DNA of 64,000 nt from contig JAUMZY010000007.1 in assembly GCA_030527885.1 (NCBI GenBank), forward strand, positions 1-64,000, read 5' to 3'. The stretch is from Corynebacterium sp. GTDB taxonomy: Bacteria > Actinomycetota > Actinomycetes > Mycobacteriales > Mycobacteriaceae. The notes under the pieces were generated by a model that was not told the origin of the DNA, ran no database searches, and saw nothing but the letters and a program-made list of their open reading frames with translations. The position numbers and the translations under genes were made by a program. Shown here in pieces: positions 37,713 through 47,732 of the stretch; position 1 is the first letter of the stretch; each line of letters starts with the position of its first letter.

Positions 37713-38303
37713 ATGGCCGAATCAGACTTGCACGGAACCGCAGCATTTGATGCTGGGGTGGGGGACATGCCCAGCTGGGGTGAAATAGTCGCCCAACACG
37801 CGGACAGTGTTTACCGCCTGGCTTTCCGGCTTTCCGGTAACCAACACGACGCCGAGGACCTCACCCAGGAAACCTTCATGCGGGTGTTTCGCTCCATCAA
37901 AAACTACCAACCCGGCACGTTTGAAGGTTGGTTGCACCGCATCACCACGAACCTGTTCTTGGACATGGTGCGGCACCGGTCGAAGATTTCCATGGAATCG
38001 TTGCCGGAGGATTACGAGCGAGTGCCCGGCACGGATATGACTCCCGAGCAGGCTTACACGGTTGCTAACTTGGATCCGGCGCTGCAAGAGGCGTTGGATG
38101 CCCTCGCCCCCGACTTCCGCGTAGCGGTCGTGCTGTGTGATGTGGTGGGGATGAGTTACGACGAAATCGCCGACACGTTGGGGGTAAAAATGGGTACCGT
38201 GCGGTCCCGGATTCACCGCGGCCGGTCGCAGCTGCGGTCCTTCCTGGAGGCCAAAGCAGAAGTCGATAACGACGCTAAACTACTGCTCCCGCAATATCGG
38301 TAG
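37713..38303 (+). CDS. sigE: ECF sigma factor SigE
   Basis: A 196-residue group 4 sigma factor. Region 2 contains [16 protein letters not shown] (core binding and -10 recognition) and region 4 the helix-turn-helix [24 protein letters not shown] (-35 recognition). In corynebacteria and mycobacteria SigE answers cell-surface stress and is held by the anti-sigma factor encoded downstream. I chose the ATG at 37713 because AGGAGG lies eight bases upstream (37699-37704); an ATG at 37650 would add 21 residues. Gene order with tatB is conserved. Confidence 0.93.
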   Translation: MAESDLHGTAAFDAGVGDMPSWGEIVAQHADSVYRLAFRLSGNQHDAEDLTQETFMRVFRSIKNYQPGTFEGWLHRITTNLFLDMVRHRSKISMESLPEDYERVPGTDMTPEQAYTVANLDPALQEALDALAPDFRVAVVLCDVVGMSYDEIADTLGVKMGTVRSRIHRGRSQLRSFLEAKAEVDNDAKLLLPQYR

Positions 38304-38473
38304 CCGCAGATAGACTTTCCTAGATTTACCGCCCCTGGTCCGCGAATGAACGTAGGCTGGGGGCCTGGTGCTTTTGTCCCTTGAAAATCTTCTACAATAG
38401 GTGTGGCGGAACTTCTTTTTACGGAAGTCCGTTGGAGAAAGTGTAGAGCTGAAAAATCAGGAGGAGGTGAGCA

Positions 38474-38920
38474 GTGACGGATTATTCACGCCCCGCTCGC
38501 CGTACCAGTCGAAACGGTAACGCCAATCGGGCCCGCAGAGCACGACCAGCCACTTTTATTGAAGTGACCGCCGCCGTGGGCAACTTCGCCACCACTGATC
38601 ACCTCAACCCTGAAGCTATAGCCGCGTTCGCCGATAATGAGCTACCGCCCGCCGCCATGCACCGCGCCAAAGTGCATTTGGTGCATTGCTTGGAATGCCG
38701 CCGCGAAGTTGACTGGCAGCGCCGCGCATCAGAGCAGCTCAAGGCAGCCAACGCTACTGAGGTGCACATGTCATCTGAGTTTCTCCAACGTCTCATGGGC
38801 ATCGCCCAGTCGTGCCCGGATGGGCCTAGGGCTGAAGATACTGTGCGGCCGTCCGAAACCTTGATGGATAAATTAGACAGTTTAGCGCGCGCATTACGCC
38901 GCAATAACCACGGTAAATAG
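38474..38920 (+). CDS. cseE: Zinc-containing anti-sigma factor for SigE (CseE/RseA-like)
   Basis: A 148-residue soluble protein with the zinc anti-sigma (ZAS) motif H-x3-C-x2-C in KVHLVHCLECRREVDW (about residues 65-80). It begins with a basic, disordered segment. ZAS proteins hold their ECF sigma until stress breaks the complex. The GTG at 38474 is preceded by GGAGGTGAGCA. It lies 170 bases after sigE and 20 bases before tatB, as in C. glutamicum (cseE) and M. tuberculosis (rseA). Confidence 0.88.
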   Translation: MTDYSRPARRTSRNGNANRARRARPATFIEVTAAVGNFATTDHLNPEAIAAFADNELPPAAMHRAKVHLVHCLECRREVDWQRRASEQLKAANATEVHMSSEFLQRLMGIAQSCPDGPRAEDTVRPSETLMDKLDSLARALRRNNHGK

Positions 38921-38940
38921 CAATTAGGTAAGGTAGTTGT

Positions 38941-39360
38941 GTGTTTGATTCCGTCGGTTGGTCAGAGATCCTCTTTATCCTGGTCATTGGTTTGATTATC
39001 ATCGGCCCAGAGCGCCTGCCTGGGGTTATTCAAGATGTCCGGGCCGCCATTTTTGCTGCCCGCAAGGCAATTAACAACGCCAAGAAAGAACTCAGCGGCG
39101 AATTTGACGACCTCGGCGAAGATTTCAAAGACTTCCGCGAACCCATCAGCCAGATTGCGTCAATCAGCACCCTGGGCCCCAAAGCGGCTTTGGGCAAGGT
39201 GCTTTTCGACGACGACAACGAGGTTCTGGACATGCTGGATCCGAAGAAAGCCTTCACCGAAGACACACCAAAGAAACCCACCAGCACCAGCAAACCGGTA
39301 GCAGGGGACGTCGATAAGCCCAAAAAAACCGGCGAATTTAACTGGGACGATGTCACCTAG
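38941..39360 (+). CDS. tatB: Sec-independent translocase subunit TatB
   Basis: A 139-residue protein with the TatA/B pattern: a short N-terminal membrane helix (residues 4-21) with Glu9, the FG/GP-type hinge IIGPERLPG, then an amphipathic helix (VIQDVRAAIFAARKAI) and an acidic C-terminal tail. TatB helps receive folded proteins with twin-arginine signals, which would include the serpin lipoprotein of this window. The start is a GTG at 38941. Its end overlaps the opposing mrp gene by eight bases. Confidence 0.9.
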   Translation: MFDSVGWSEILFILVIGLIIIGPERLPGVIQDVRAAIFAARKAINNAKKELSGEFDDLGEDFKDFREPISQIASISTLGPKAALGKVLFDDDNEVLDMLDPKKAFTEDTPKKPTSTSKPVAGDVDKPKKTGEFNWDDVT

Positions 39361-40492
39361 TTGGGGTGACACCCAAGCTCAACGACTTGCCCGCTATTGA
39401 TTCCTTGCGCACCACCAATTTATCCACAACCTGCATGATTGCCTGACTGGTGGGGGAGTCCGGGTCCCCTAACACCACCGGCACACCCGCATCGCAGCTT
39501 TCCCGCAGCTTCGGATCCAACGGAATCGAACCCAGCAGCGGCACTTTCGTTCCCGTGAGCAAACTAATGCGGTCGGCGACGATTTCGCCACCACCGGACC
39601 CAAACACATCCAGCAAACTGCCATCTGGCAACACCATGGCTGCCATGTTCTCAATCACACCGGCAACCCGCTGTTTTGTCTGAATGCTGATCGTGCCGGC
39701 CCGCTCTGCTACCTCTGACGCAGCAGCCTGCGGCGTGGTAACCACTAAAATTTCTGCATTGGGCAGCAACTGCGCCACCGAAATGGCAATATCGCCTGTT
39801 CCCGGTGGCAAATCCAACAGCAAAATATCCAAATCACCCCAGAACACATCACCTAGGAACTGCTGAATCGCCCGGTGCAGCATTGGCCCCCGCCACACCA
39901 CTGGCGCATTCCCCTCCACGAAATGCCCAATGGAAATATGCTTAATGCCATGTGCCTGCGGCGGCATAATCATGTCTTCCACCGAATGTGGCTGATCCTC
40001 CCCACCCAACATGCTGGGAATGGAATGCCCATAAATATCAGCATCCAAAATCCCCACAGTCAGGCCCTTCTTCGAAAACGCCGCCGCCAAATTCACCGTC
40101 ATGGAGGACTTACCCACGCCACCCTTACCGGATGCAATGGCGTACACCCGGGTGGTGGAATCCGGTTGCGCAAACGGAATCACCGGCTCTGACACCCCGC
40201 CGCGTAGCGATTGCCGCAGTTCCCGGCGCTGCTCATCGCTCATTACATCGGTGGTGACCGTGACATTGCCCACGCCGTCCAATTCCGCCACGGCGGCTTG
40301 GGTGTTGGTGATGAGGGTGTTTTTCATGGGGCAGCCGGCGATGGTGAGGTAAATTTCCACGGCGACATCACTGCCGGTGATGTCGATGGATTTGACCATG
40401 CCTAATTCGGTGAGGGGCTTACCAATTTCGGGGTCTTCGACCCGGGATAGTGCTTTGCGAACGTTTGATTCGGTGATTGTTGCGGTAGTCAT
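39353..40492 (-). CDS. mrp: Mrp/ApbC-family iron-sulfur cluster carrier ATPase
   Basis: A 379-residue protein: an N-terminal DUF59/MIP18-like domain (residues 1-95, with the family Cys in IAGCPMKN) and a deviant Walker A ATPase, ASGKGGVGKSSMTVN (about residue 122), as in ParA/Mrp proteins. Mrp proteins load iron-sulfur clusters onto apo-enzymes. The usual C-terminal CxxC cluster-binding motif is not visible in this copy, as in several actinobacterial members. Neighbouring DUF1003 and MgtE_N genes read in the same direction. Confidence 0.9.
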   Translation of the reverse strand: MTTATITESNVRKALSRVEDPEIGKPLTELGMVKSIDITGSDVAVEIYLTIAGCPMKNTLITNTQAAVAELDGVGNVTVTTDVMSDEQRRELRQSLRGGVSEPVIPFAQPDSTTRVYAIASGKGGVGKSSMTVNLAAAFSKKGLTVGILDADIYGHSIPSMLGGEDQPHSVEDMIMPPQAHGIKHISIGHFVEGNAPVVWRGPMLHRAIQQFLGDVFWGDLDILLLDLPPGTGDIAISVAQLLPNAEILVVTTPQAAASEVAERAGTISIQTKQRVAGVIENMAAMVLPDGSLLDVFGSGGGEIVADRISLLTGTKVPLLGSIPLDPKLRESCDAGVPVVLGDPDSPTSQAIMQVVDKLVVRKESIAGKSLSLGVTPTR

Positions 40493-40536
40493 TACTGATC
40501 ACTCTAGTCCTTGCGATGAGTCAACAAAACCTGTTA

Positions 40537-41103
40537 TTAATGGCCAGGTGGGCGGCCTTGGATGGGGTCGCCCAGATCTTTGTGGGCGGCTTCTCCTGCG
40601 TGGTGGCGGGCTGCGGTGCGGGCGGCTGCTTCGTCATCGAGTTTGGCTTCGATGCGTTCCAACATGTTGTGGAGGTCTTCTAGTTCGTGGCGGAGGTAGT
40701 CGCGGGTGACCACTTCACCCAATGCTAATCGCAGGCCGGTTAACTCACGAGTAATAAATTCAGTGTTGGATTTGGTTTCGAAGGCGCGGCGGCGGTCTTC
40801 GTTGAGTGAAATGCGGTCGCGGTCTTCTTGGCGGTTTTGGGCCAGGAGGATGAGGGGGGCGGCGTAGGCGGCTTGGGTGGAGAAGGCGAGGTTGAGGAGG
40901 ATGAAGGGGTAGGGGTCCCATTTCCACCAGGTGGCGCCGAGGTTGAGGAGGACCCAGACGACGACGAAGACGGTTTGCCACATGAGGTAGCGGCCGGTGC
41001 CGAAGAAGCGGGCGACTTTTTCTGCGTAGGCACCAACGGTGTCATCATCGAGTTTGAAGTAGGTCTTTTTGCCGCTCAGCCGGGGGGTATCGAGATCAGC
41101 CAT
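40537..41103 (-). CDS. DUF1003 membrane protein
   Basis: A 188-residue protein with two membrane helices (about residues 41-60 and 66-88) joined by the DUF1003 signature WWKWDPYPFILLNLAFS, then a charged cytoplasmic region with a coiled coil (ELEDLHNMLERIEAKLDDEA). Function unknown. It starts nine bases after the stop of the CBS-domain gene, so both form an operon, as their counterparts Rv1231c and Rv1232c do. Confidence 0.85.
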   Translation of the reverse strand: MADLDTPRLSGKKTYFKLDDDTVGAYAEKVARFFGTGRYLMWQTVFVVVWVLLNLGATWWKWDPYPFILLNLAFSTQAAYAAPLILLAQNRQEDRDRISLNEDRRRAFETKSNTEFITRELTGLRLALGEVVTRDYLRHELEDLHNMLERIEAKLDDEAAARTAARHHAGEAAHKDLGDPIQGRPPGH

Positions 41104-41112
41104 GATATGCGT

Positions 41113-42453
41113 CTAGGCCTCCTTTCGGGTTTCGTCGGTCAAAGAGGTTCTGGTGGTGGTCGTGCCAGTTAGCGTGCCGTCTGGGGTGCGGGGCCGGATG
41201 CCGGTATCCCGCCAATCGTCGGGCAGCAAGTGGTCTAAGAGGTCGTCGACGGCCACGGCACCTAATAAGTGGCCGTCGTTATCAATGACCGGCCCACACA
41301 CTAGATTGTAGGTAGCAAAATAGCGGGCTGCGGTTTCTTGGGAATCATCAGCATACAACGGGGGCAAATCCGGGTCCAATGCGCCGGATACCAGGGATGA
41401 TGGTGGCACCCGCAGGAGTTTCTGCAAGTGCACGCAGCCTAAGAATTTGCCGGTGGGGGTGGCTGTGGGCGGCCGCACCACGAACACCATGGATGCAAGG
41501 GAGGTGGGTAAATCGGGGTTGGCGGCGTGGGCTAAGGCTTCAGCGACGGTGGTTTGGGCGTCCAGGATGAGGGGTTCGGTGGTCATCAACGCACCCACGG
41601 TGTCGGGGTTGAAGCTCATGAGGCGGCGAACGGGGGCGGATTCCTCTGGGTCCATCAATTCCAGCAGCACATCGGCTTTTTGGTCGTCGAGTTCGGTGAG
41701 TAGGTCCGCCGCGTCGTCGGGGTCCATTTCCTCCAGGATGTCGGCGGCGCGTTCGATGTCGAGGGTTTCGAGGAGTTCCGCCTGGCGGTCTTCGCTCATT
41801 TCTTGCAGGATGTCGGCGAGGCGTTCGTCGTCAAGCTCACCGGCGACGCTGTGCCGCTGGTTGGTGGGTAGTTCATATAGTGCGGTGGCGACGTCGGCGG
41901 GGCGCATGTCTTCGAACTGGGCGATGAGTTCCGCGGCGGCGTCGGATACGCCCACCCCGGCGGCGGTGATGCCGTGCACGTGTTTCCACGGCACGATGGC
42001 GATGTCGGCGCGGCGCCCGAATTTGGCGCGTTCGCTGATGACCGCGACGGCGCTGATGGCCCAGTCCCGGGTGCGGGTGCGCTCAATTTCGATATCCGCC
42101 ACTTCCACGGGTTTGGCGTGTAGTTTTTCTAGATCGGGGTCGTCGACGTGGACTTTGGCACCAACGATGTCGTTGATGATGGTGAGTTCCCCGGTGCGGG
42201 CTTTGAAGGCACGCAAGGATACTGACCCGGAGGCCAGCATGATTTCATGGGGGTCGATAGAGGCGATGCGCAGCATGGGCAGGAAAATGCGGCGCTTATT
42301 CATCTCTACCACCAGGCCCAGTACTCGTGATTGATGCCCGTAGGGGCGCACATTGACGACGACGTCGCGTACTCGGCCAATAACATCGGTTTCCGGCCCG
42401 CGAACCACCATTCCCGCCAGCCGCCCAGCATATACCCGTGTTACTTCGCTCAT
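41113..42453 (-). CDS. MgtE N-terminal and CBS domain protein without a channel domain
   Basis: A 446-residue soluble protein. A PRC-barrel-like start is followed by the MgtE_N superhelix (repeated EMSEDRQAELLETLD, EMDPDDAADLLTELD) and two CBS domains (about residues 285-410). These are the magnesium-sensing parts of the MgtE channel; the membrane part is missing and the protein ends in a Thr-rich tail. I infer a sensor or regulator, possibly acting with the DUF1003 membrane protein encoded next. The ATG at 42453 (MSEVTRVYAG) is the family start. Confidence 0.86.
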   Translation of the reverse strand: MSEVTRVYAGRLAGMVVRGPETDVIGRVRDVVVNVRPYGHQSRVLGLVVEMNKRRIFLPMLRIASIDPHEIMLASGSVSLRAFKARTGELTIINDIVGAKVHVDDPDLEKLHAKPVEVADIEIERTRTRDWAISAVAVISERAKFGRRADIAIVPWKHVHGITAAGVGVSDAAAELIAQFEDMRPADVATALYELPTNQRHSVAGELDDERLADILQEMSEDRQAELLETLDIERAADILEEMDPDDAADLLTELDDQKADVLLELMDPEESAPVRRLMSFNPDTVGALMTTEPLILDAQTTVAEALAHAANPDLPTSLASMVFVVRPPTATPTGKFLGCVHLQKLLRVPPSSLVSGALDPDLPPLYADDSQETAARYFATYNLVCGPVIDNDGHLLGAVAVDDLLDHLLPDDWRDTGIRPRTPDGTLTGTTTTRTSLTDETRKEA

Positions 42454-42619
42454 GACTTTAAAGTGTAATCCAGTACCTAGTGAAGTTTTCAATCAGCTAA
42501 CGCCCAACCCTTGCTTATAGATGGCACTACTGCTACACCTGGTTGTAGGGAAATTAAGCGCAGGTAGAGCCGTTACAACAAGTGACCAACCCACCACAAC
42601 TAGCACATAGGATAACCTG

Positions 42620-43093
42620 ATGAGTTCACAATTTGCTTCCCGGCCCCGGCCTGAAGGCTGGCCCGTCGGCAGTTTTAGCACCTACGACCAAGCCCAAGCC
42701 GCAGTAGACATGCTTTCGGATAAGGCGTTTAACATTGCTGATATCACCATCGTCGGTTTAGACCTCATGGAGGTCGAACGAGTAACCGGCCGATTAACTT
42801 GGCCACGAGTCATCATCAATGGCATCGTGGCAGGCAGTTGGCTTGGCCTCTTCTTCGGCATGCTTTTGGGGCTGATGAATAATGATTGGCTTAATTCCAT
42901 CATCCTCGGGGTGGGCATGGGCATTGTATTTTCCGTTGTGACCGCCAGCGTGCAGTACGCTATGCAGGGTGGGCGGCGGGATTTTTCCTCCGCCACTCAA
43001 ATCGTTGCCGGCCGCTATGACGTATTATGCAAAGCGGAATCAGCCCCGAAAGCACGAGATCTCATTAGCGAATTTGTCGCCGCCCAGAACTAG
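42620..43093 (+). CDS. General stress protein 17M-like membrane protein
   Basis: A 157-residue protein. Residues 14-55 form the YflT/GSP17M-type domain (WPVGSFSTYDQAQAAVDMLSD), then two membrane helices (about 70-90 and 95-115), and a hydrophilic end. It resembles Rv1234-like actinobacterial proteins. The role is unknown, though the domain name comes from a stress-induced Bacillus protein. It is divergent from the CBS-domain gene. Confidence 0.78.
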   Translation: MSSQFASRPRPEGWPVGSFSTYDQAQAAVDMLSDKAFNIADITIVGLDLMEVERVTGRLTWPRVIINGIVAGSWLGLFFGMLLGLMNNDWLNSIILGVGMGIVFSVVTASVQYAMQGGRRDFSSATQIVAGRYDVLCKAESAPKARDLISEFVAAQN

Positions 43094-43156
43094 AATATGA
43101 AGCACTGATTTTTCGCCGCTGATTTGTCATTACCACCAAGGAGTACTCAACCACCC

Positions 43157-43885
43157 ATGCGCAGCCCCATCACCACCACACTCGCCCCGGCTTTGGTTTC
43201 CCTCCTGCTCCTCACCGGCTGCTCCACCCTCGAACGCTTCGAACCCGACAGAGACAAACTCGCCGATAGTGAAAAAATCGTGGAAATCGCCGTCCGTGCC
43301 AACTCCGTGGAGCAAGTTGTCCTCGGTGAACTGTACAAACAAGGCCTCGAACGCCACGGCCGGCCCGCCGCCATCAACATGGAACGCCTCGGCGTCATGT
43401 ACAACATCGAACGCCTCCGCCAAGGCCGCGCCGACATCATCATCGCCTGCGGCGGCCGCATGCTCCACCACATCAACGCCGGCAAAGCCGACGAATTAGA
43501 AAAGAAATACGGCGCAGAAACCAAAGTCGACGTCAACTCCGGTGACCAGCGCGAAGAAGTCTACCAAGCCGTCATGGGGGCACTCGGGGACAACGTCAAC
43601 GGCACCGACCCCTCCAACGCCCTCGGCTGCTCCGACGAGGATTCCGCCATACCCCAGCACATCATCCCGATCTACCGCGTACCCGTGTTAGACCGCGACG
43701 AACGCGACGCCCTCAACGTCATCTCCGGCACGCTCAGCACCGAAGAGCTGGAAGAACTCGTCGAAAAAAGCCGCGAAGGCAAAAACCCCAGCGAAGTTGT
43801 CTCCCAATTCCTCGACGACCACAACGTGCAATTTGTCAACAAAACCGAAGAACAAGACCCGCTCAGCAACAACACCGACGATTAA
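43157..43885 (+). CDS. Lipoprotein resembling OpuC/ProX-type binding proteins
   Basis: A 242-residue lipoprotein with lipobox LTGC (Cys22) after a hydrophobic core. The segment IVEIAVRANSVEQVVLGELY followed by a paired alpha/beta layout recalls the glycine-betaine-binding proteins of ABC systems, but no permease or ATPase gene is near. The C-terminal 40 residues are acidic. I start at the ATG at 43157 to give a normal signal peptide; the frame is open from 43124. It ends at a strong two-way terminator. Confidence 0.7.
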   Translation: MRSPITTTLAPALVSLLLLTGCSTLERFEPDRDKLADSEKIVEIAVRANSVEQVVLGELYKQGLERHGRPAAINMERLGVMYNIERLRQGRADIIIACGGRMLHHINAGKADELEKKYGAETKVDVNSGDQREEVYQAVMGALGDNVNGTDPSNALGCSDEDSAIPQHIIPIYRVPVLDRDERDALNVISGTLSTEELEELVEKSREGKNPSEVVSQFLDDHNVQFVNKTEEQDPLSNNTDD

Positions 43886-43888
43886 AAA

Positions 43889-43927
43889 ACCGCACCCCAC
43901 GCGATGTTTTTCCCGCGTGGGGTGCGG
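43889..43927. terminator. Strong bidirectional terminator before odhA's end
   Basis: A perfect 14-bp GC-rich stem, CCGCACCCCACGCG (43890-43903) with 43914-43927. On the minus strand it is followed by a run of six Ts, so it chiefly terminates odhA; on the plus strand it can end the lipoprotein gene. Confidence 0.88.
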
Positions 43928-43961
43928 CCTAATTTAGCTTATCGACGCACCCTGGCTGCCA

Positions 43962-46900
43962 CTAGTTGGCAAACGCCTCGTTAACCAGCGCCTCCTGCTC
44001 CAACGCATGCACCTTCGAAAGCCCGGTGGCGGTCGAAGCCTGCGCCCGCCGCGACACCCGCTTCATCGGCAGCAAACCTGGAATCAAATTCGGCAGGTGC
44101 TCGTTCAGGAACGGCCATGGGCCCTGGTTCGCCGGCTCATCCTGACAGAACCGGATCTCCGTGGCATTCGGATACACCGCAAATGCTTCCCGCAGCCGGT
44201 TGAACGGAATCGGATGCAGCATCTCCAGGCGCACAATCGCCACATCATCCCGCTTGTCCTTGGCCGCGCGCTTCGCCAACTCGTAGTACAACTTGCCGGA
44301 CACCAGCATGATGGTCTTCACCTTGCTCACATCACCAGTCACAGCACCGTTGCGATCCACGAAGCGAGGATCATTGATCACCGACTGGAACTTCTTCACC
44401 TCAGTGAAATCTTCCACCGAAGACGTAGCAGCCTTCATGCGCAGCATGGACTTCGGCGTAAACACCACCAACGGGCGCCGCAACTCACTCAACGCATGGC
44501 GCCGCAACAAGTGGAAATAGTTCGCCGGGGTAGTAGGCTGCGCCACAGTCATGCTGCCCTCAGCACACATCTGCAAGTAGCGCTCAATCCGGCCAGAAGA
44601 GTGATCCGGGCCCTGACCCTCATAACCATGTGGCAGCAGCAAAATCACGGAAGACTTCTGGCCCCACTTCGTTTCACCCGACGTGATGTACTCATCAATG
44701 ATGGTTTGGGCACCATTGGCGAAGTCACCGAACTGGGCCTCCCACGCCACCACAGCATCCGGGTTGCCCACGGAATAACCATATTCGAAGCCCATGCCGG
44801 CGTACTCCGTCAACGCAGAGTTGTACACCAAGAACCGCCCGCGATTACCCGTGCTCTCTGCAAGGGCGTGGAGGCTATTGCACTCCGTGCCGGTCTGGGA
44901 GTCATACAATATTGCATGGCGCTGGGTGAAGGTGCCGCGCCGGGAGTCCTCGCCGGCGAGGCGCACCAGCTTGCCGCCATTGGCCAGGGAAGAGAAGGCA
45001 ATGAGCTCGCCCCAACCCCAGTCGATGCCGCCCTTCTCGGCGGACTCCAGGCGCTTTTGCACCACAGGAGCCACCCGGGGATGCAGGTGGAAATTCTCCG
45101 GAATGGTTGCGTAGCCCGTGGCGATGTCCAGGAGTTCTTCCTTTGTGATGTTGGTTTCCAGGCCGTGCGGCAGTTCCTGCGAACTTGTGATGCCTTCCTG
45201 CGGGGTGAATTCCTTCTTCTCGGATTCCTTCACCTCGTTGAACACGGATTCCATTTGGTCATGGAAGTCGCGGGCAATGGTCTCAGCATCTTCCTTGGAC
45301 AGGTCACCACGACCAAGCAGATCCTCGGTGTACTGTTCACGAACGGTCTTGCGGCCCTCAATGAGCTTGTACATCTTGGGCTGGGTCATCGAGGGATCAT
45401 CGGCTTCGTTGTGCCCACGACGTCGATAAGCAATCAAGTCAATGAACACATCTTTGCCGAACCGACGACGGTATTCGGTGGCCAACTTGCCCACCCACAC
45501 AACGGCTTCAGGGTCGTCGCCGTTGACGTGGAAGATGGGGCAGCCGAAAGCCTTAGCCAAGTCGGTGGCGTAGTGGCTGGACCGGCCCGAATCAGGGGTG
45601 GTGGTGAAACCAATCTGGTTGTTCACCACGATGTGCACAGTGCCGCCCACGGTGTAGCCCCGCAGTTGCATGAGGTTGATGGTTTCCGGCACAATGCCCA
45701 ACCCAGCGAACGCAGCATCACCATGCACCAGCAGCGGCATCACGGTGTAACCATTCTTGCCCTTATCCAACAAATCCTGCTTGGCGCGCGCAATGCCCTC
45801 CATGACCGGGTTGACGGCCTCCAAGTGCGACGGATTCGCCGTGAGCGTCACCTTGATCTCGCCATCACCAAACATTTGCAAGTGATCGCCCTCAGCACCA
45901 AGGTGGTACTTCACGTCACCAGAACCACCGGTGGCCTTCGCCTCAATGTGGCCCTCAAACTCGTTGAAAATCGTGGCCAGCGGCTTTGAGACGATATTGA
46001 ACAGCACGTTCAGGCGGCCGCGGTGCGACATGCCAATCACCACTTCATCCAAACCCTGACCCGCAGCAGTATCAATCGCCGAGTCCATCAACGGAATCAA
46101 CGATTCCGCACCCTCCAGGGAGAACCGCTTCTGGCCCACGTACTTGGTCTGCAAGAAGTTTTCGAACGCCTCTGCGGAGTTCAGCTGCTGCATGATGAAC
46201 TTCTGCTCAGCCTGCGTCGGCTTCGGCATGCCCTTCTCCAGCAGCTCCTGCAACCAAGTGCGCTCATCCCGATCCAAAATGTGGGTGTATTCCGAACCCA
46301 CCTTGTGCGTGTAGGCATTACGCAGCCGCGTGAGAACCTCACGTAGCGTCATAATCTCCTTGCCGCCGAAACCACCCACGTGGAAATGCCGATCCAAATC
46401 CCAAATGGTCAACCCATGAGACTCAATATCCAAATCGGAGTGATCCGGCACCGGCATACCCGGCTGCACCCAACCCAAAGGATTAACATCCGCAATCAAG
46501 TGACCACGCGACCGGTAAGCCTGAATCAGCTGCATCACACGAGTGTTCTTATCCAAACCCGTGTTCGGCAAATCCTGCGACCACCGCATGGGGGTGTACG
46601 GGATGCGCATCGCAGCAAATAACTCATCCCAGAACACATCATCCACAAACAACTGGCTCAACGTGCGCAGGAACTCACCAGACTCCGCCCCCTGAATGAT
46701 GCGGTGATCATACGTTGACGTGATGGTAACCAACTTACCCACGCCAAGCTCCGCCAACCGGTCCTGCGAAGCACCCGCAAACTCAGCCGGGTAATCCATC
46801 GAACCCACACCAATGATCGTGCCCTGACCCTTGGTCAACCGGGGCACAGAATGCCGAGTACCAATACCACCCGGGTTAGTCAACGACACCGTCACCCCAG

Positions 46901-47732
46901 AGAAATCCTCCATGGTGAGCTCATTCTTCCGACTGCGCCGCACAATGTCCTCGTACTTCTCCACGAAAGTTTTGAAGTCCAGGGTCTCGCATTCCTTAAT
47001 GGCCGCAACCACAAGCGCCCGACTGCCATCTTTTTGCGGCAAGTCGATAGCTAAGCCCAAATTGATGTGCTCCGGCGTGATAACAGTCGGCTTACCATTG
47101 ACCTCCGCATAATTATTATTCAAATCCGGGTGGGCCATCAGCGCCTTCACCAAGGCATAACCAATGATGTGCGTGAACGACACTTTACCGCCGTGGGTGC
47201 GCTGCATATGCTCATTAATAATCGCCCGGTTTTCAAACATCAGTTTGACCGGCATATCCCGCACAGACGTAGCCGTAGGAATCTCCAACGACTCATCCAT
47301 GTTCTTAGCGATGGCTTTAAAAATACCCTTGAGGTTCTTCTCACCAGCAGCAGGCAAATCCCCCACCCGGCGCAACGGCGATTGCTCCAGCTTCTTGGCT
47401 GCCGCTTCCCGCTTCTCCTCCTTGTTCGCCTCATCAACATGGTAGTGATCAGCCTTGGTAGCCACCTCTTGGTCACCCTCGACGTCATTCCCGGCGGGGG
47501 GGATGACGGTGGTGTCCCCCTTAAGGGTTGTTGTGGTGGCGGCAGGTTGCGCAGGGGACTGCGCGGCTGGTGCTTGTTGCGCACTGGTGGGTACGCCGGA
47601 CTTCTCAAAAAGTTCCCGCCACTCCGGATCGACCGATGTTGGATCTTTCTGGAATTGTTGGAACATTTCATCTACCAGCCATTGATTCTGGCCGAAAGTA
47701 CTAGCGCTGCTCACGGCAGGTGTTCGCCTCAT
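43962..47732 (-). CDS. odhA: 2-oxoglutarate dehydrogenase E1/E2 fusion OdhA (Kgd)
   Basis: A 1256-residue protein in the actinobacterial arrangement: an N-terminal E1 segment (FGQNQWLVDEMFQQF), a linker, an E2-type acyltransferase domain (about residues 105-345, with YDHRIIQGAESGEF) and a thiamin-diphosphate E1 domain (HRGRLNVLF, HGDAAFAG). There is no lipoyl domain, so it must use the lipoyl groups of another E2. It converts 2-oxoglutarate to succinyl-CoA in the TCA cycle. An in-frame GTG 21 bases after the ATG (VSSASTFGQN) could be the true start. Confidence 0.96.
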   Translation of the reverse strand: MRRTPAVSSASTFGQNQWLVDEMFQQFQKDPTSVDPEWRELFEKSGVPTSAQQAPAAQSPAQPAATTTTLKGDTTVIPPAGNDVEGDQEVATKADHYHVDEANKEEKREAAAKKLEQSPLRRVGDLPAAGEKNLKGIFKAIAKNMDESLEIPTATSVRDMPVKLMFENRAIINEHMQRTHGGKVSFTHIIGYALVKALMAHPDLNNNYAEVNGKPTVITPEHINLGLAIDLPQKDGSRALVVAAIKECETLDFKTFVEKYEDIVRRSRKNELTMEDFSGVTVSLTNPGGIGTRHSVPRLTKGQGTIIGVGSMDYPAEFAGASQDRLAELGVGKLVTITSTYDHRIIQGAESGEFLRTLSQLFVDDVFWDELFAAMRIPYTPMRWSQDLPNTGLDKNTRVMQLIQAYRSRGHLIADVNPLGWVQPGMPVPDHSDLDIESHGLTIWDLDRHFHVGGFGGKEIMTLREVLTRLRNAYTHKVGSEYTHILDRDERTWLQELLEKGMPKPTQAEQKFIMQQLNSAEAFENFLQTKYVGQKRFSLEGAESLIPLMDSAIDTAAGQGLDEVVIGMSHRGRLNVLFNIVSKPLATIFNEFEGHIEAKATGGSGDVKYHLGAEGDHLQMFGDGEIKVTLTANPSHLEAVNPVMEGIARAKQDLLDKGKNGYTVMPLLVHGDAAFAGLGIVPETINLMQLRGYTVGGTVHIVVNNQIGFTTTPDSGRSSHYATDLAKAFGCPIFHVNGDDPEAVVWVGKLATEYRRRFGKDVFIDLIAYRRRGHNEADDPSMTQPKMYKLIEGRKTVREQYTEDLLGRGDLSKEDAETIARDFHDQMESVFNEVKESEKKEFTPQEGITSSQELPHGLETNITKEELLDIATGYATIPENFHLHPRVAPVVQKRLESAEKGGIDWGWGELIAFSSLANGGKLVRLAGEDSRRGTFTQRHAILYDSQTGTECNSLHALAESTGNRGRFLVYNSALTEYAGMGFEYGYSVGNPDAVVAWEAQFGDFANGAQTIIDEYITSGETKWGQKSSVILLLPHGYEGQGPDHSSGRIERYLQMCAEGSMTVAQPTTPANYFHLLRRHALSELRRPLVVFTPKSMLRMKAATSSVEDFTEVKKFQSVINDPRFVDRNGAVTGDVSKVKTIMLVSGKLYYELAKRAAKDKRDDVAIVRLEMLHPIPFNRLREAFAVYPNATEIRFCQDEPANQGPWPFLNEHLPNLIPGLLPMKRVSRRAQASTATGLSKVHALEQEALVNEAFAN

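Noticed and set aside
41447-42334. 295-codon plus-strand open frame rich in Ser
   Set aside because: Antisense shadow of the MgtE_N/CBS gene, whose domains are clear.
44007-45989. 660-codon plus-strand open frame
   Set aside because: It lies inside odhA on the other strand and has the His/Arg-rich look of a shadow frame.
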